9,377 bases of DNA, taken from contig NZ_JZWV01000093.1 of NCBI RefSeq assembly GCF_000966975.1, positions 1 through 9,377 of the forward strand, written 5' to 3'. Each line of letters starts with the position of its first letter. Position 1 is the stretch's first letter. The stretch is from Streptomyces katrae (GTDB lineage Bacteria; Actinomycetota; Actinomycetes; Streptomycetales; Streptomycetaceae). The translations under genes were made by a program, and so were the position numbers. The notes below the pieces were generated by a model. The model saw only the letters and a list, made by a program, of their open reading frames with translations, was not told the origin of the DNA and made no database searches. This document shows, piece by piece, positions 1 to 5,906 of the stretch.

Positions 1-1440
1 GTCCCGCTGATGAAGGCCCGGGACGCCGCCGCAGTCACCGCCCGCCAGGCCCGGCGGCGCCCCGCCGAGCTGCACGGGGCACGGGGGCTCGCCGAGCAGC
101 TCCGGCCCGGGCTGGCCTCCCTCGCCGACCCGGCCGTCGGGGCCCCCGCCGAAGGCCCGGGGCGGGACAGGGTGCGCGTCCTGCTCGACGCCGCCGGGAC
201 CGTGCTCGACGCCGCCGCGCACGCCATCCGCCACGGGGACCCCGTACGGCTGCCCCGGCCCGCCCTGGAGGCGCTGAAGGACCCCGGCCTGCCGGAGGTG
301 TTCGGCGGGGCGGCGCTGCGGGCCGCGCGCAGGCTGGCCGCGCTGCTGGACGACGTGCTGGAGACGGCCGAGCCGGGCTCCGGGCGCACCGCCGACCCCG
401 GTGAGGCCCGGCTGCGGCCCACGGTGCCGGCCCTGGTGCCGCTGGTGCTGAAGGCCGTACGGGCCGAGCTGCGCCCGGGTTCGCCCGTCCTGCGGCACGC
501 CGTACGGGTGACGGGGGCGGCGTGCGCGGGGTACCTGCTCGGTCAGGTGCTGCCGTTCGGGCACGGCTACTGGGCGCCGATGACCTCCGTGATGGTGATG
601 CGGCCCGACTTCACGCAGACCTGGTCCCGGGCCGTCGCCCGGTTCGCGGGGACCCTGGTCGGGGTGGGCACGGCCACCGCGGTCGTGCAGCTCGTGCGGC
701 CCGGTATGTACCTGTCGGGGCTGCTCGCCGTGGTGAGCGCGGGGCTGATGTACGCGCTGCTGCGCACCGGGTACGCCGTCTCGCAGGTGTTCGTCTCCGC
801 CTACGTCGTATTCCTGCTCGGCATGGGAGGGGCCCGCTGGGACCAGACGGTCCCCGACCGGATCGCCCTCACCCTCGTCGGCGGCGTCCTCGCGATGCTC
901 GCCTACGCCGTGTACCCGGCCTGGGAGACCCCGCGGCTGCGCACCCGGCTGGCGGACTGGCTCGCCGCCGACGGGCGGTACGCGGCCGCCGTGCTCGGGC
1001 AGTACGCCGACCCGGCCGGGGCCCGGCGCGAGGACGTGCGGGAGGCACTGCTGGCGGCCCGTGACGCCCGCATCGCCTGGCGGGAGGCGCTCGTGCGGGC
1101 CGAGGGCGAACCGGTGCGCCACCGGGGCCTGTCCCGGGCGGCCGCCGACGGCGCCGGGGAGGCGGTGGCCGCGTTCGGGCGGGGCGCCATGCTGCTGGAG
1201 GCCCACCTCCCGGACCGGGCCCACGCCCCCGCGCCGGGGGCGGCCGAGCTCGCCGAGGCGCTGCGGGAGGCGACCGGGGCGGCGGCGCGGGCGGTGCGGG
1301 AGCGCCGGGTTCCGGAATGGGAACGGGTGCGGGCGCTGCTGGACGGGGGGAACCGCGTGCCGGAATCGGGCGTCGTACGCGAGGCGGCGGAGCGGCTGCT
1401 GGACTCGCTGGACGAGGTCTCGCAGGCCCTCCGCCCCTGA
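1..1440 (+). CDS. FUSC family membrane protein (5'-truncated by window edge)
   Basis: The open frame runs from base 1, three codons before the first ATG (base 10), with no ribosome site there, so the start lies upstream and only the C-terminal ~479 codons are visible. Counting from the ATG, residues ~1-140 are soluble and Ala/Arg-rich. Residues ~163-302 form a cluster of about five or six hydrophobic helices. The cluster contains the FUSC hallmark YWAPMTSVMVMRPDF (187-201), followed by a W-S-R-A-x-x-R-x-x-G-T-L-x-G stretch. Residues ~305-476 are a helical cytoplasmic tail. FUSC (fusaric-acid-resistance/YccS-like) proteins are inner-membrane proteins associated with export of aromatic acids and similar compounds. 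Family members are often ~650-750 aa with two membrane bundles, so an N-terminal bundle is probably missing here. The substrate cannot be read from sequence. The stop is TGA at 1438-1440, with no clear terminator hairpin after it. Confidence 0.85.
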   Translation, partial: VPLMKARDAAAVTARQARRRPAELHGARGLAEQLRPGLASLADPAVGAPAEGPGRDRVRVLLDAAGTVLDAAAHAIRHGDPVRLPRPALEALKDPGLPEVFGGAALRAARRLAALLDDVLETAEPGSGRTADPGEARLRPTVPALVPLVLKAVRAELRPGSPVLRHAVRVTGAACAGYLLGQVLPFGHGYWAPMTSVMVMRPDFTQTWSRAVARFAGTLVGVGTATAVVQLVRPGMYLSGLLAVVSAGLMYALLRTGYAVSQVFVSAYVVFLLGMGGARWDQTVPDRIALTLVGGVLAMLAYAVYPAWETPRLRTRLADWLAADGRYAAAVLGQYADPAGARREDVREALLAARDARIAWREALVRAEGEPVRHRGLSRAAADGAGEAVAAFGRGAMLLEAHLPDRAHAPAPGAAELAEALREATGAAARAVRERRVPEWERVRALLDGGNRVPESGVVREAAERLLDSLDEVSQALRP

Positions 1441-1462
1441 CGGTGATCGCTGCGGTACTGCC

Positions 1463-1510
1463 CGTGCACGTGCATCTGCCCATGCATGCGGTGGTGAACA
1501 CAGCTATGAT
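1463..1510 (+). promoter_or_regulatory. Promoter of the DUF397 gene with conserved upstream block (copy A)
   Basis: A -10 box TATGAT (1505-1510) lies 17 bases after ATGCAT (1482-1487), which serves as a weak -35. Directly upstream is CGTGCACGTGCATCTGCCC (1463-1481). The same 19 bases recur on the opposite strand before the HATPase gene, at the same distance from a -10-like box. TGCA occurs at 1465, 1471 and 1483, and TGCAT/ATGCA form an inverted repeat around six bases. Transcription would start near 1517, giving a leader of ~30 bases. The sequence match is seen directly; its role as an operator, perhaps for the neighbouring XRE regulator, is inferred. Confidence 0.6.
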
Positions 1511-1547
1511 CCGGTGGAGTTGACATCTGCACTATCGGGGGCTTCCT

Positions 1548-1793
1548 GTGGACCACGCGTACAACGGGACGGCAGCTGCAGAACTCACTTCCCTGTATGA
1601 GCTGACCTGGCAGAAGAGCAGACACAGCAACTCGCAGGGGTCCTGCGTGGAGTTCGCCAAACTGCCCGGCGGCGACGTAGCCATGCGCAATTCGCGGTTC
1701 CCCGACGGTCCGGCGCTCGTCTACACGCCGGCCGAGATAGAGGCGCTGCTGCTGGGCGTCAAGGACGGCGAGTTCGACCATCTGATCGGCTGA
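1548..1793 (+). CDS. DUF397 domain small regulatory protein (BldB/WhiJ-associated type)
   Basis: This is an 81-aa protein starting at GTG 1548, with a G-rich ribosome site (GGGGG, 1537-1541) six bases upstream. The DUF397 pattern is clear: W21-x-K-S-x-x-S, C33-V-E, a Gly/Asp turn, then RNSRFPDGPAL (47-57), and a final helix with L and F-D-H-L (62-80). In Streptomyces this family includes BldB and the small partners of WhiJ-like XRE regulators. They act as protein-binding modulators and are not known to be enzymes. Xre/DUF397 pairs from S. coelicolor have been reported to affect development or antibiotic production. Here the likely partner is the XRE/DUF5753 gene at 2789. The HATPase gene lies between them on the other strand. 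Its own promoter is described at 1463-1510, and a hairpin terminator follows at 1830. Family assignment is firm; the mechanism is inferred. Confidence 0.88.
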   Translation: MDHAYNGTAAAELTSLYELTWQKSRHSNSQGSCVEFAKLPGGDVAMRNSRFPDGPALVYTPAEIEALLLGVKDGEFDHLIG

Positions 1794-1818
1794 AGGCACG
1801 GCGCCACCGGATCAGGCC

Positions 1819-1830
1819 ATGCACGTGCAC
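1819..1830 (-). promoter_or_regulatory. Partial third copy of the GTGCACGTGCAT block
   Basis: Read on the minus strand, these 12 bases are identical to the core of copies A (1464-1475) and B (2562-2551). The inner ten (TGCACGTGCA) are a perfect palindrome. The site lies between the ends of two convergent genes, touching the terminator stem, with no promoter box beside it. It could be an auxiliary binding site for the protein that recognises A and B, or a chance match. Confidence 0.35.
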
Positions 1831-1866
1831 CGGCCGGGACCGATCGAAAGGATCGGGCCCGGCCGG
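1830..1866. terminator. Bidirectional hairpin terminator between DUF397 and HATPase genes
   Basis: The left arm 1830-1845 and right arm 1851-1866 pair over 16 positions with one A/G mismatch (1839 against 1857) around the loop GAAAG (1846-1850). There is no T-tract on either side, as is common in Streptomyces. It lies 36 bases after the DUF397 stop and 29 bases after the HATPase stop in the other direction, so it can serve both convergent genes. Confidence 0.8.
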
Positions 1867-1895
1867 TCGTGCGTGCGGTGCGTGCGGTCGGCGGT

Positions 1896-2411
1896 TCAGT
1901 CCCGGAGCAGGAAGAGCGCCCAGACCACCTTGCCGGTGAGCCGGCCCGCGAGCGGGTGCCAGCCCCAGCTGTCGCTGTAGGAGTCCACCAGGAACAGTCC
2001 CCGCCCCGACTCCAGGTCGCAGTTCTCGTCCGTGCGCTCGGGCGCGAACGAGCCCCCCGGCCGGTCCTCGCTCGGATCCCGTACCGCGCACACCAGCCGC
2101 GTGCTCCACCGCATCAGGTGCAGCCGCACCGCCGCGGCCTCCGGCTGTTCGCCGCCGCAGGGCCGCGCCTCGTCGGGGAGGGCGTGCCGCAGGGCGTTGG
2201 TGACGAGTTCGGAGACCACCAGCGCGACGTCGTCGAAGCGCTCGTCCAGGCCCCACTGGGACAAGGTCGATCTGGTGAAGGAGCGGGCGCCCCGCACCGC
2301 TTCGAAGCGGGCGGGCAGGGCGCAGGAGGCGGACCCGGAGACGGCCGTGGGATCGACCGGGGGCAGCCCCTGCCGTAACGGCTCGAGCATGACCGATCCA
2401 ATCGTCCCCAT
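1896..2411 (-). CDS. HATPase_c ATP-binding protein (RsbW/anti-sigma-like, WhiJ-cluster type)
   Basis: The start chosen is ATG 2411, with GGGAG (2424-2420) eight bases before it, giving 171 aa. An in-frame extension to 2579 would add a Cys/Arg-rich stretch running through the promoter and was rejected. GHKL-ATPase features are visible. The N-box helix is SELVTNALRH, with E68, N72 and H76. D112 in VRDPS is at the G1 position, ESGRGLFLVDSYSDSWGW (134-151) is the G2 region, and G160-K161 is near the end. A short Cys/Gly insertion (84-90) lies between N-box and G1. Such single-domain proteins resemble SpoIIAB/RsbW anti-sigma kinases, and in Streptomyces they are commonly found beside WhiJ-like XRE genes. 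The real partner (a sigma factor, an anti-anti-sigma factor or the XRE protein) is unknown. No sigma factor is encoded nearby. It is expressed from its own promoter at 2516-2563 and converges on the DUF397 gene. Confidence 0.88.
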   Translation of the reverse strand: MGTIGSVMLEPLRQGLPPVDPTAVSGSASCALPARFEAVRGARSFTRSTLSQWGLDERFDDVALVVSELVTNALRHALPDEARPCGGEQPEAAAVRLHLMRWSTRLVCAVRDPSEDRPGGSFAPERTDENCDLESGRGLFLVDSYSDSWGWHPLAGRLTGKVVWALFLLRD

Positions 2412-2515
2412 GCGAGGCACTCCCGGGATTCGCGGACGAAGCGGTCGGCTTCGGCCAAAGAGAACTGCGGGGTGGGTCCGGCGCCGGCGCGAAGAGCACG
2501 CAGGTGCGCGGCACC

Positions 2516-2563
2516 ATCGTTCCGAATGCCGAAGCCGGATGCAAGGGCAGATGCACGTGCACG
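2516..2563 (-). promoter_or_regulatory. Promoter of the HATPase gene with conserved upstream block (copy B)
   Basis: Reading the minus strand from 2563, CGTGCACGTGCATCTGCCC (2563-2545) leads into a -35 box TTGCAT (2544-2539). A 17-base spacer and AACGAT (2521-2516) at the -10 position follow. Copy A before the DUF397 gene matches it at 27 of 29 positions across 2563-2535, and the -10 sits at exactly the same offset. The predicted start is near 2509, which would leave an untranslated leader of roughly 100 bases before ATG 2411. The -10 is a weak match, so regulation by the bound factor is plausible. Confidence 0.6.
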
Positions 2564-2578
2564 CGCCGGACCTGTCCA

Positions 2579-2617
2579 CTCCCGTGACGGTTCTTGCTCC
2601 CGTGACGGTTCTTGCTC
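2579..2617 (+). repeat. Perfect 18-bp tandem repeat upstream of the XRE regulator
   Basis: The unit CTCCCGTGACGGTTCTTG occurs twice back to back (2579-2596 and 2597-2614), followed by a third CTC (2615-2617), with no mismatch. It lies in the 377-bp space between the divergent HATPase and XRE genes (2412-2788), just beyond promoter copy B. No open frame with coding character covers it. It could be a pair of operator sites or simply a recent slippage duplication. Confidence 0.75.
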
Positions 2618-2741
2618 ATTTCTTCCTACGCCTACTTACGGACTTCTTTTCCGGGTCGCCGGATTCCGTTACAGAACGAGTACGGGCCGATGCGTTTTGG
2701 TGGCAGACTGCGGCACCGGGGATACGGGGGCCCCGAAGAGG

Positions 2742-2763
2742 CACGCGCACACCACGCGCACAC
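2742..2763 (+). repeat. Perfect 11-bp tandem repeat in the XRE leader
   Basis: CACGCGCACAC is repeated twice without gap (2742-2752, 2753-2763), ending ten bases before the GGGGAGGG ribosome site of the XRE gene. A possible but weak promoter (TTGGTG 2697-2702, 18-base spacer, GATACG 2721-2726) lies just before it, which would put the repeat in the untranslated leader. Confidence 0.6.
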
Positions 2764-2788
2764 CATTGCGATGGGGAGGGCAGGACTA

Positions 2789-3649
2789 GTGACCGCAGAA
2801 GCCAGCGGTTCTGTGGTGCGCCGCATCCTCCTGGGCTCACAGCTCAGGCGACTCCGAGAATCCCGCGGCATCACCCGTGAGGCGGCCGGCTACTCGATCC
2901 GCGCATCCGAATCGAAGATCAGCCGCTTGGAGTTGGGAAGGGTGAGCTTCAAGGCCAGGGACGTCGAAGACCTCCTGACCCTCTACGGAGTGACCGACGG
3001 CACCGAGCGGGAGTCCCTCCTGGGGCTGGTCCGCGAGGCCAACGCCGCCGGCTGGTGGCACAGTTACGGCGACGTGCTCCCCGGGTGGTTCCAGACCTAC
3101 ATCGGGCTGGAGGGCGCCGCCTCCCTCATCCGCATCTACGAGGTGCAGTTCGTCCACGGCCTCCTGCAGACCGAGGCCTACGCCCAGGCCGTGGTCAAGC
3201 GCGGCATGCCGAACGCCTCCGCCGCCGAGATCGACCGCCGCGTCGCGCTGCGCCTGGAGCGCCAGAAGGTCCTCGTCTCCGAGAACGCGCCCGTCTTCCA
3301 CGCCGTCCTCGACGAGGCCGCACTGCGCCGCCCGTACGGCGACCGCGACGTGATGCGCGGTCAGCTGGAACACCTGATCGAGATCAGCCAGCGGCCCAAC
3401 GTGCAGCTCCAGGTGATGCCCTTCTCCTTCGGCGGACACGCCGGCGAGAGCGGCGCCTTCACCCTGCTGCGCTTCCCCGAGTCCGACCTGCAGGACATCG
3501 TCTATCTGGAACAGCTCACCAGCGCGCTCTACCTGGACAAGGAAGAGGAAGTGGGGCAGTACGCACGGGCGATGGAACGGCTCCAGGCCGACTGCCCCGA
3601 CCCCGACCAGACCCGGGATCTCCTGCGCGGACTGCTCCAACTGTCTTGA
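2789..3649 (+). CDS. XRE-family regulator with DUF5753 domain (WhiJ-like)
   Basis: The start chosen is GTG 2789, with GGGGAGGG (2773-2780) eight bases before it, giving 286 aa, the usual size for this family. An ATG at 2771 is in frame but lies before the ribosome site. Residues ~13-68 form a helix-turn-helix DNA-binding domain (LGSQLRRLRESRGITREAAG, then SESKISRLELGR). Residues ~98-283 form the DUF5753 effector domain, with the usual opening WFQTYIGLEGAASLIRIYE and FVHGLLQTEAYAQAV. Its later strands include NVQLQVMPFSFGGHAG and SGAFTLLRFP. These proteins occur in many copies in Streptomyces; WhiJ controls sporulation together with a DUF397 partner. Here the DUF397 gene (1548) and HATPase gene (2411) complete the set. 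The gene is divergent from the HATPase gene across a 377-bp region holding promoter copy B and two tandem repeats. It is the best candidate to bind copies A and B (inferred). Its exact target genes cannot be known from sequence. Confidence 0.92.
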   Translation: MTAEASGSVVRRILLGSQLRRLRESRGITREAAGYSIRASESKISRLELGRVSFKARDVEDLLTLYGVTDGTERESLLGLVREANAAGWWHSYGDVLPGWFQTYIGLEGAASLIRIYEVQFVHGLLQTEAYAQAVVKRGMPNASAAEIDRRVALRLERQKVLVSENAPVFHAVLDEAALRRPYGDRDVMRGQLEHLIEISQRPNVQLQVMPFSFGGHAGESGAFTLLRFPESDLQDIVYLEQLTSALYLDKEEEVGQYARAMERLQADCPDPDQTRDLLRGLLQLS

Positions 3650-3657
3650 ACCGCACG

Positions 3658-3663
3658 TACTAT
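3658..3663 (+). promoter_or_regulatory. Possible -10 box for the aldehyde dehydrogenase gene
   Basis: TACTAT fits the TAnnnT -10 pattern and lies nine bases after the XRE stop and ~80 bases before the dehydrogenase start. No good -35 is visible 17-18 bases upstream. The 95-bp gap also has a CTGATCAG palindrome (3669-3676) and a short stem GCGCA/TGCGC around GGGG (3712-3725). No convincing terminator separates the two genes, so read-through from the XRE gene is possible. Confidence 0.3.
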
Positions 3664-3744
3664 GACGTCTGATCAGTGCTCTGAGAAGAAGAACGATCGG
3701 TCTCCGGTGCAGCGCAGGGGTGCGCGCTCGCAGTAAGGGATGGC

Positions 3745-5202
3745 ATGTCCATATTCACCGACCTGGCTCACCAGTACATAGACGGCGAATGGCTGGCCGG
3801 CACCGGTTCGTGGGACATCATCGACGTCAACCCCTACAACGGGGAGAAGCTCGCGGCCATCACCGTGGCCACCGTCGAGCAGGTCGACCGGGCCTACCGC
3901 GCGGCCGAGCGGGCCCAGCGCGACTGGGCCGCCACCAGCCCCTACGCGAGACGCGCCGTCCTCGAACGCGCCCTGCGGATCGCCGAGGAGCGCCAGAAGG
4001 AGATCGTCGAGGTCATGATCGACGAGCTCGGCGGGACCCGTCCCAAGGCCGAGTACGAGGTCCACCTCGCGATGGAGTTCCTGCGCGAGGCGATCCGGCT
4101 GGCCGTCCGCCCCGAGGGCCGCATCCTGCCCTCGACGGTCACGGGCAAGGAGAACCGCGTCCAGCGCCTGCCCGTCGGCGTGGTCGCCGTGATCAGCCCC
4201 TTCAACTTCCCGCTCCTGGTGACCCTGAAGTCGGTCGCCCCGGCGCTCGCCCTCGGCAACGCGGTCGTCATCAAGCCCAACCAGAACGCCCCGGTCTCCG
4301 GCGGCGGGATCATCGCCAGGATCTTCGAGGACGCCGGCCTGCCCGCCGGCCTGCTGAACGTCCTGGTCACCGACATCGCCGAGATCGGCGACGCGATCCT
4401 CACCCACCCCGTCCCGAAGGTCATCTCCTTCGCCGGATCCGACCGCACCGGACGGCACGTCGGCGCCGTCGCCGCCCGCCACTTCAAGCGGACCGTCCTG
4501 GAGCTCAGCGGCAACAGCGCCCTGGTCGTCCTCGACGACGCCGACGTCGACTACGCGGTGGACGCGGCCGTCTTCAGCCGCTTCGTCTTCCAGGGCCAGG
4601 TCTGCATGGCCGCCAACCGGATCCTCGTCGACGCCTCCGTGGCCGAGGAGTTCACCGAGAAGTTCACCGCCCGGGTCCGCGCCCTGAAGACCGGTGACCC
4701 GCGCGAGGCCGACACCCACATCGGCCCCCTGATCAACTCCTTCCAGGCCGACGCCCTGACCGCCCTGGTCGACCGCGCCGTCGAGTCCGGGGCGACGGCC
4801 CTCGTACGGGGCGCCACGCGCGGCAACCTGGTCGAGCCCACCGTCCTGGCCGGCCTCCCCGAGGACTCCCCGCTGCTGGGGCAGGAGATCTTCGGCCCCG
4901 TCGCCCTGCTGGTGGTCTTCGACGGGGAGGACGAGGCCGTACGCCTGGCCAACGCCACCCCGTACGGGCTCAGCGGCGCGGTGCACACCCGTGACGTGGA
5001 GCGCGGGGTCCGCTTCGCGCAGCGCGTCGAGACGGGAATGATCCACGTCAACGACTCCACCATCGGCGACGAGCCGCTGGCCGCCTTCGGCGGGGAGAAG
5101 GACTCGGGACTGGGACGGCTGGGCGGAGAGGCCACGGTGGAGGCCTTCACCACCCAGAAGTGGATCTCCATCCAGCACGGCCGGACGACTTTTCCCTTCT
5201 AG
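3745..5202 (+). CDS. NAD(P)+-dependent aldehyde dehydrogenase (vanillin/benzaldehyde dehydrogenase-like)
   Basis: The 485-aa protein has the full length of the ALDH superfamily. ATG 3745 follows AAGGGA (3735-3740) by four bases. All catalytic positions are present with normal spacing: N154 in SPFNFP (oxyanion hole), K177 in IKPN (cofactor binding), G231 in FAGS, general base E253 in LELSG, nucleophile C287 in FQGQVC, and E381 in EIFGP. It should oxidise an aldehyde to the acid in the cytosol. The C-terminal pattern HVNDSTIGDEP, then FGGEKDSGLGRLGGE and FTTQKWIS, resembles Bacillus YfmT-type and vanillin/benzaldehyde dehydrogenases, which suggests aromatic aldehydes; this substrate guess is weak. 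It follows the XRE gene by 95 bp and precedes the DinB-like gene by 96 bp. No cognate alcohol dehydrogenase or oxygenase is in the window. Confidence 0.93.
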   Translation: MSIFTDLAHQYIDGEWLAGTGSWDIIDVNPYNGEKLAAITVATVEQVDRAYRAAERAQRDWAATSPYARRAVLERALRIAEERQKEIVEVMIDELGGTRPKAEYEVHLAMEFLREAIRLAVRPEGRILPSTVTGKENRVQRLPVGVVAVISPFNFPLLVTLKSVAPALALGNAVVIKPNQNAPVSGGGIIARIFEDAGLPAGLLNVLVTDIAEIGDAILTHPVPKVISFAGSDRTGRHVGAVAARHFKRTVLELSGNSALVVLDDADVDYAVDAAVFSRFVFQGQVCMAANRILVDASVAEEFTEKFTARVRALKTGDPREADTHIGPLINSFQADALTALVDRAVESGATALVRGATRGNLVEPTVLAGLPEDSPLLGQEIFGPVALLVVFDGEDEAVRLANATPYGLSGAVHTRDVERGVRFAQRVETGMIHVNDSTIGDEPLAAFGGEKDSGLGRLGGEATVEAFTTQKWISIQHGRTTFPF

Positions 5203-5240
5203 GGGCCATCAAGGACAGGCCCTGACCGCAATGGTTCGTA

Positions 5241-5283
5241 CCGTGGTGGGTGTCGGCGGGGAACACCCCGCACACCACCACGG
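5241..5283 (+). promoter_or_regulatory. Large imperfect hairpin between ALDH and DinB-like genes
   Basis: CCGTGGTGG (5241-5249) pairs with 5275-5283, TGT (5251-5253) with ACA (5272-5274), and GCGGGG (5256-5261) with CCCCGC (5266-5271), around the loop AACA. The result is 18 base pairs with one 1-base and one 2-base bulge. It starts 38 bases after the ALDH stop and ends 15 bases before the DinB-like start, right next to its AAAGG ribosome site. It may terminate the ALDH transcript, act as an operator, or fold in the leader and limit translation. There is no T-tract. Confidence 0.6.
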
Positions 5284-5298
5284 CAAAGGCGGTCGGTC

Positions 5299-5811
5299 AT
5301 GGCACACCCCACCCAGGAGATCGCGGGAGACGAGCGCGGCACCCTCCTGCTCTTCGTCGAGGACCAGCGCGAGGCGCTGCGCCGGGCGGCGACGGGCCTG
5401 ACGGCGGAGCAGGCCGCGAGCCGGCCCACCGCCAGCGAATTGTCCCTGGCCGGTCTGGTCAAGCACGCGGCGGAGGTCGAGCTCAACTGGCTCCGCATGG
5501 CCCAGCAGAAGCCGAACGAGCACCGGCGCGCGCCCGAGGACTGGCACGAGGGCTTCCGGCTGGCCGAGGGGGAGACCCTGGAGTCCGCCCTCGCCTTCTG
5601 GGACACGGTCAAGGAGGAGACGACCGGCTTCATCGAGTCGGTCCCCAGCCTGGACGACGACTTCCCGCTGCCCCCGGCCCCCTGGTTCCCCCAGGACGCC
5701 ACGGTCTCGATGCGCTGGATGCTGCTGCACCTGGTCCGCGAGTTCGCCCGGCACGCGGGCCACGCGGACATCATCCGCGAGACCCTGGACGGCACGAAGG
5801 CCATGGGCTGA
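5299..5811 (+). CDS. DinB-superfamily (DUF664-type) putative metal/thiol-dependent enzyme
   Basis: This is a 170-aa protein starting at ATG 5299, with AAAGG (5285-5289) nine bases upstream. The predicted all-helical body fits the four-helix-bundle DinB fold. The conserved histidines expected to hold a divalent metal are visible: H56 in GLVKHAAEVELNW on helix 2, and H152/H155 in the C-terminal EFARHAGHADIIRE. The motif MRWMLLHLVRE (138-148) before it is typical of the actinobacterial DUF664 branch. DinB proteins include mycothiol-dependent maleylpyruvate isomerase and bacillithiol transferases, so a mycothiol-dependent transferase or isomerase is possible, but the substrate is unknown. A strong hairpin sits just upstream. 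The tipA promoter begins 32 bases after the stop, so the genes appear to be transcribed separately, though read-through is not excluded. Confidence 0.85.
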   Translation: MAHPTQEIAGDERGTLLLFVEDQREALRRAATGLTAEQAASRPTASELSLAGLVKHAAEVELNWLRMAQQKPNEHRRAPEDWHEGFRLAEGETLESALAFWDTVKEETTGFIESVPSLDDDFPLPPAPWFPQDATVSMRWMLLHLVREFARHAGHADIIRETLDGTKAMG

Positions 5812-5843
5812 GCCCTGCCCCCGAGCGGCCCCGGAAACGGGAC

Positions 5844-5874
5844 TTGCACCTCACGTGGCGTGAGGAACCACAGT
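5844..5874 (+). promoter_or_regulatory. tipA-type promoter with MerR operator
   Basis: TTGCAC (-35, 5844-5849) and CACAGT (-10, 5869-5874) are separated by 19 bases, the long spacer typical of MerR-family promoters. The inverted repeat CCTCACG (5849-5855) tgg CGTGAGG (5859-5865) fills the spacer. From memory, the S. lividans ptipA promoter has the same TTGCACCTCACGT start, the same CGTGAGG right arm and a 19-base spacer. TipAL bound to a thiopeptide would be expected to twist the DNA and activate its own gene. The operator assignment follows from the family and is strongly supported by the sequence. Confidence 0.88.
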
Positions 5875-5906
5875 GGAGGGCGTACCCAACCGAAGGAGCG
5901 GAAGCG

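Noticed and set aside
1520..1525. TTGACA as -35 box for the DUF397 gene
   Set aside because: The matching -10 would fall on the ribosome site and start codon at ~1543-1548. TATGAT at 1505 explains the gene better.
2412..2579. N-terminal extension of the HATPase protein to a start at 2579
   Set aside because: The added residues are Cys/Arg-rich with no family similarity, and the stretch runs through a clear promoter block. ATG 2411 has a good ribosome site.
2612..2788. Upstream start for the XRE regulator at 2612
   Set aside because: No ribosome site is at that point, the residues are low-quality, and GTG 2789 is ideally spaced from GGGGAGGG.
3673..5178. 501-aa minus-strand open frame opposite the aldehyde dehydrogenase
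   Set aside because: It is an antisense shadow of a protein with all catalytic residues; the composition (Gly, Asp, Val, Leu) is typical of mirrored high-GC codons.
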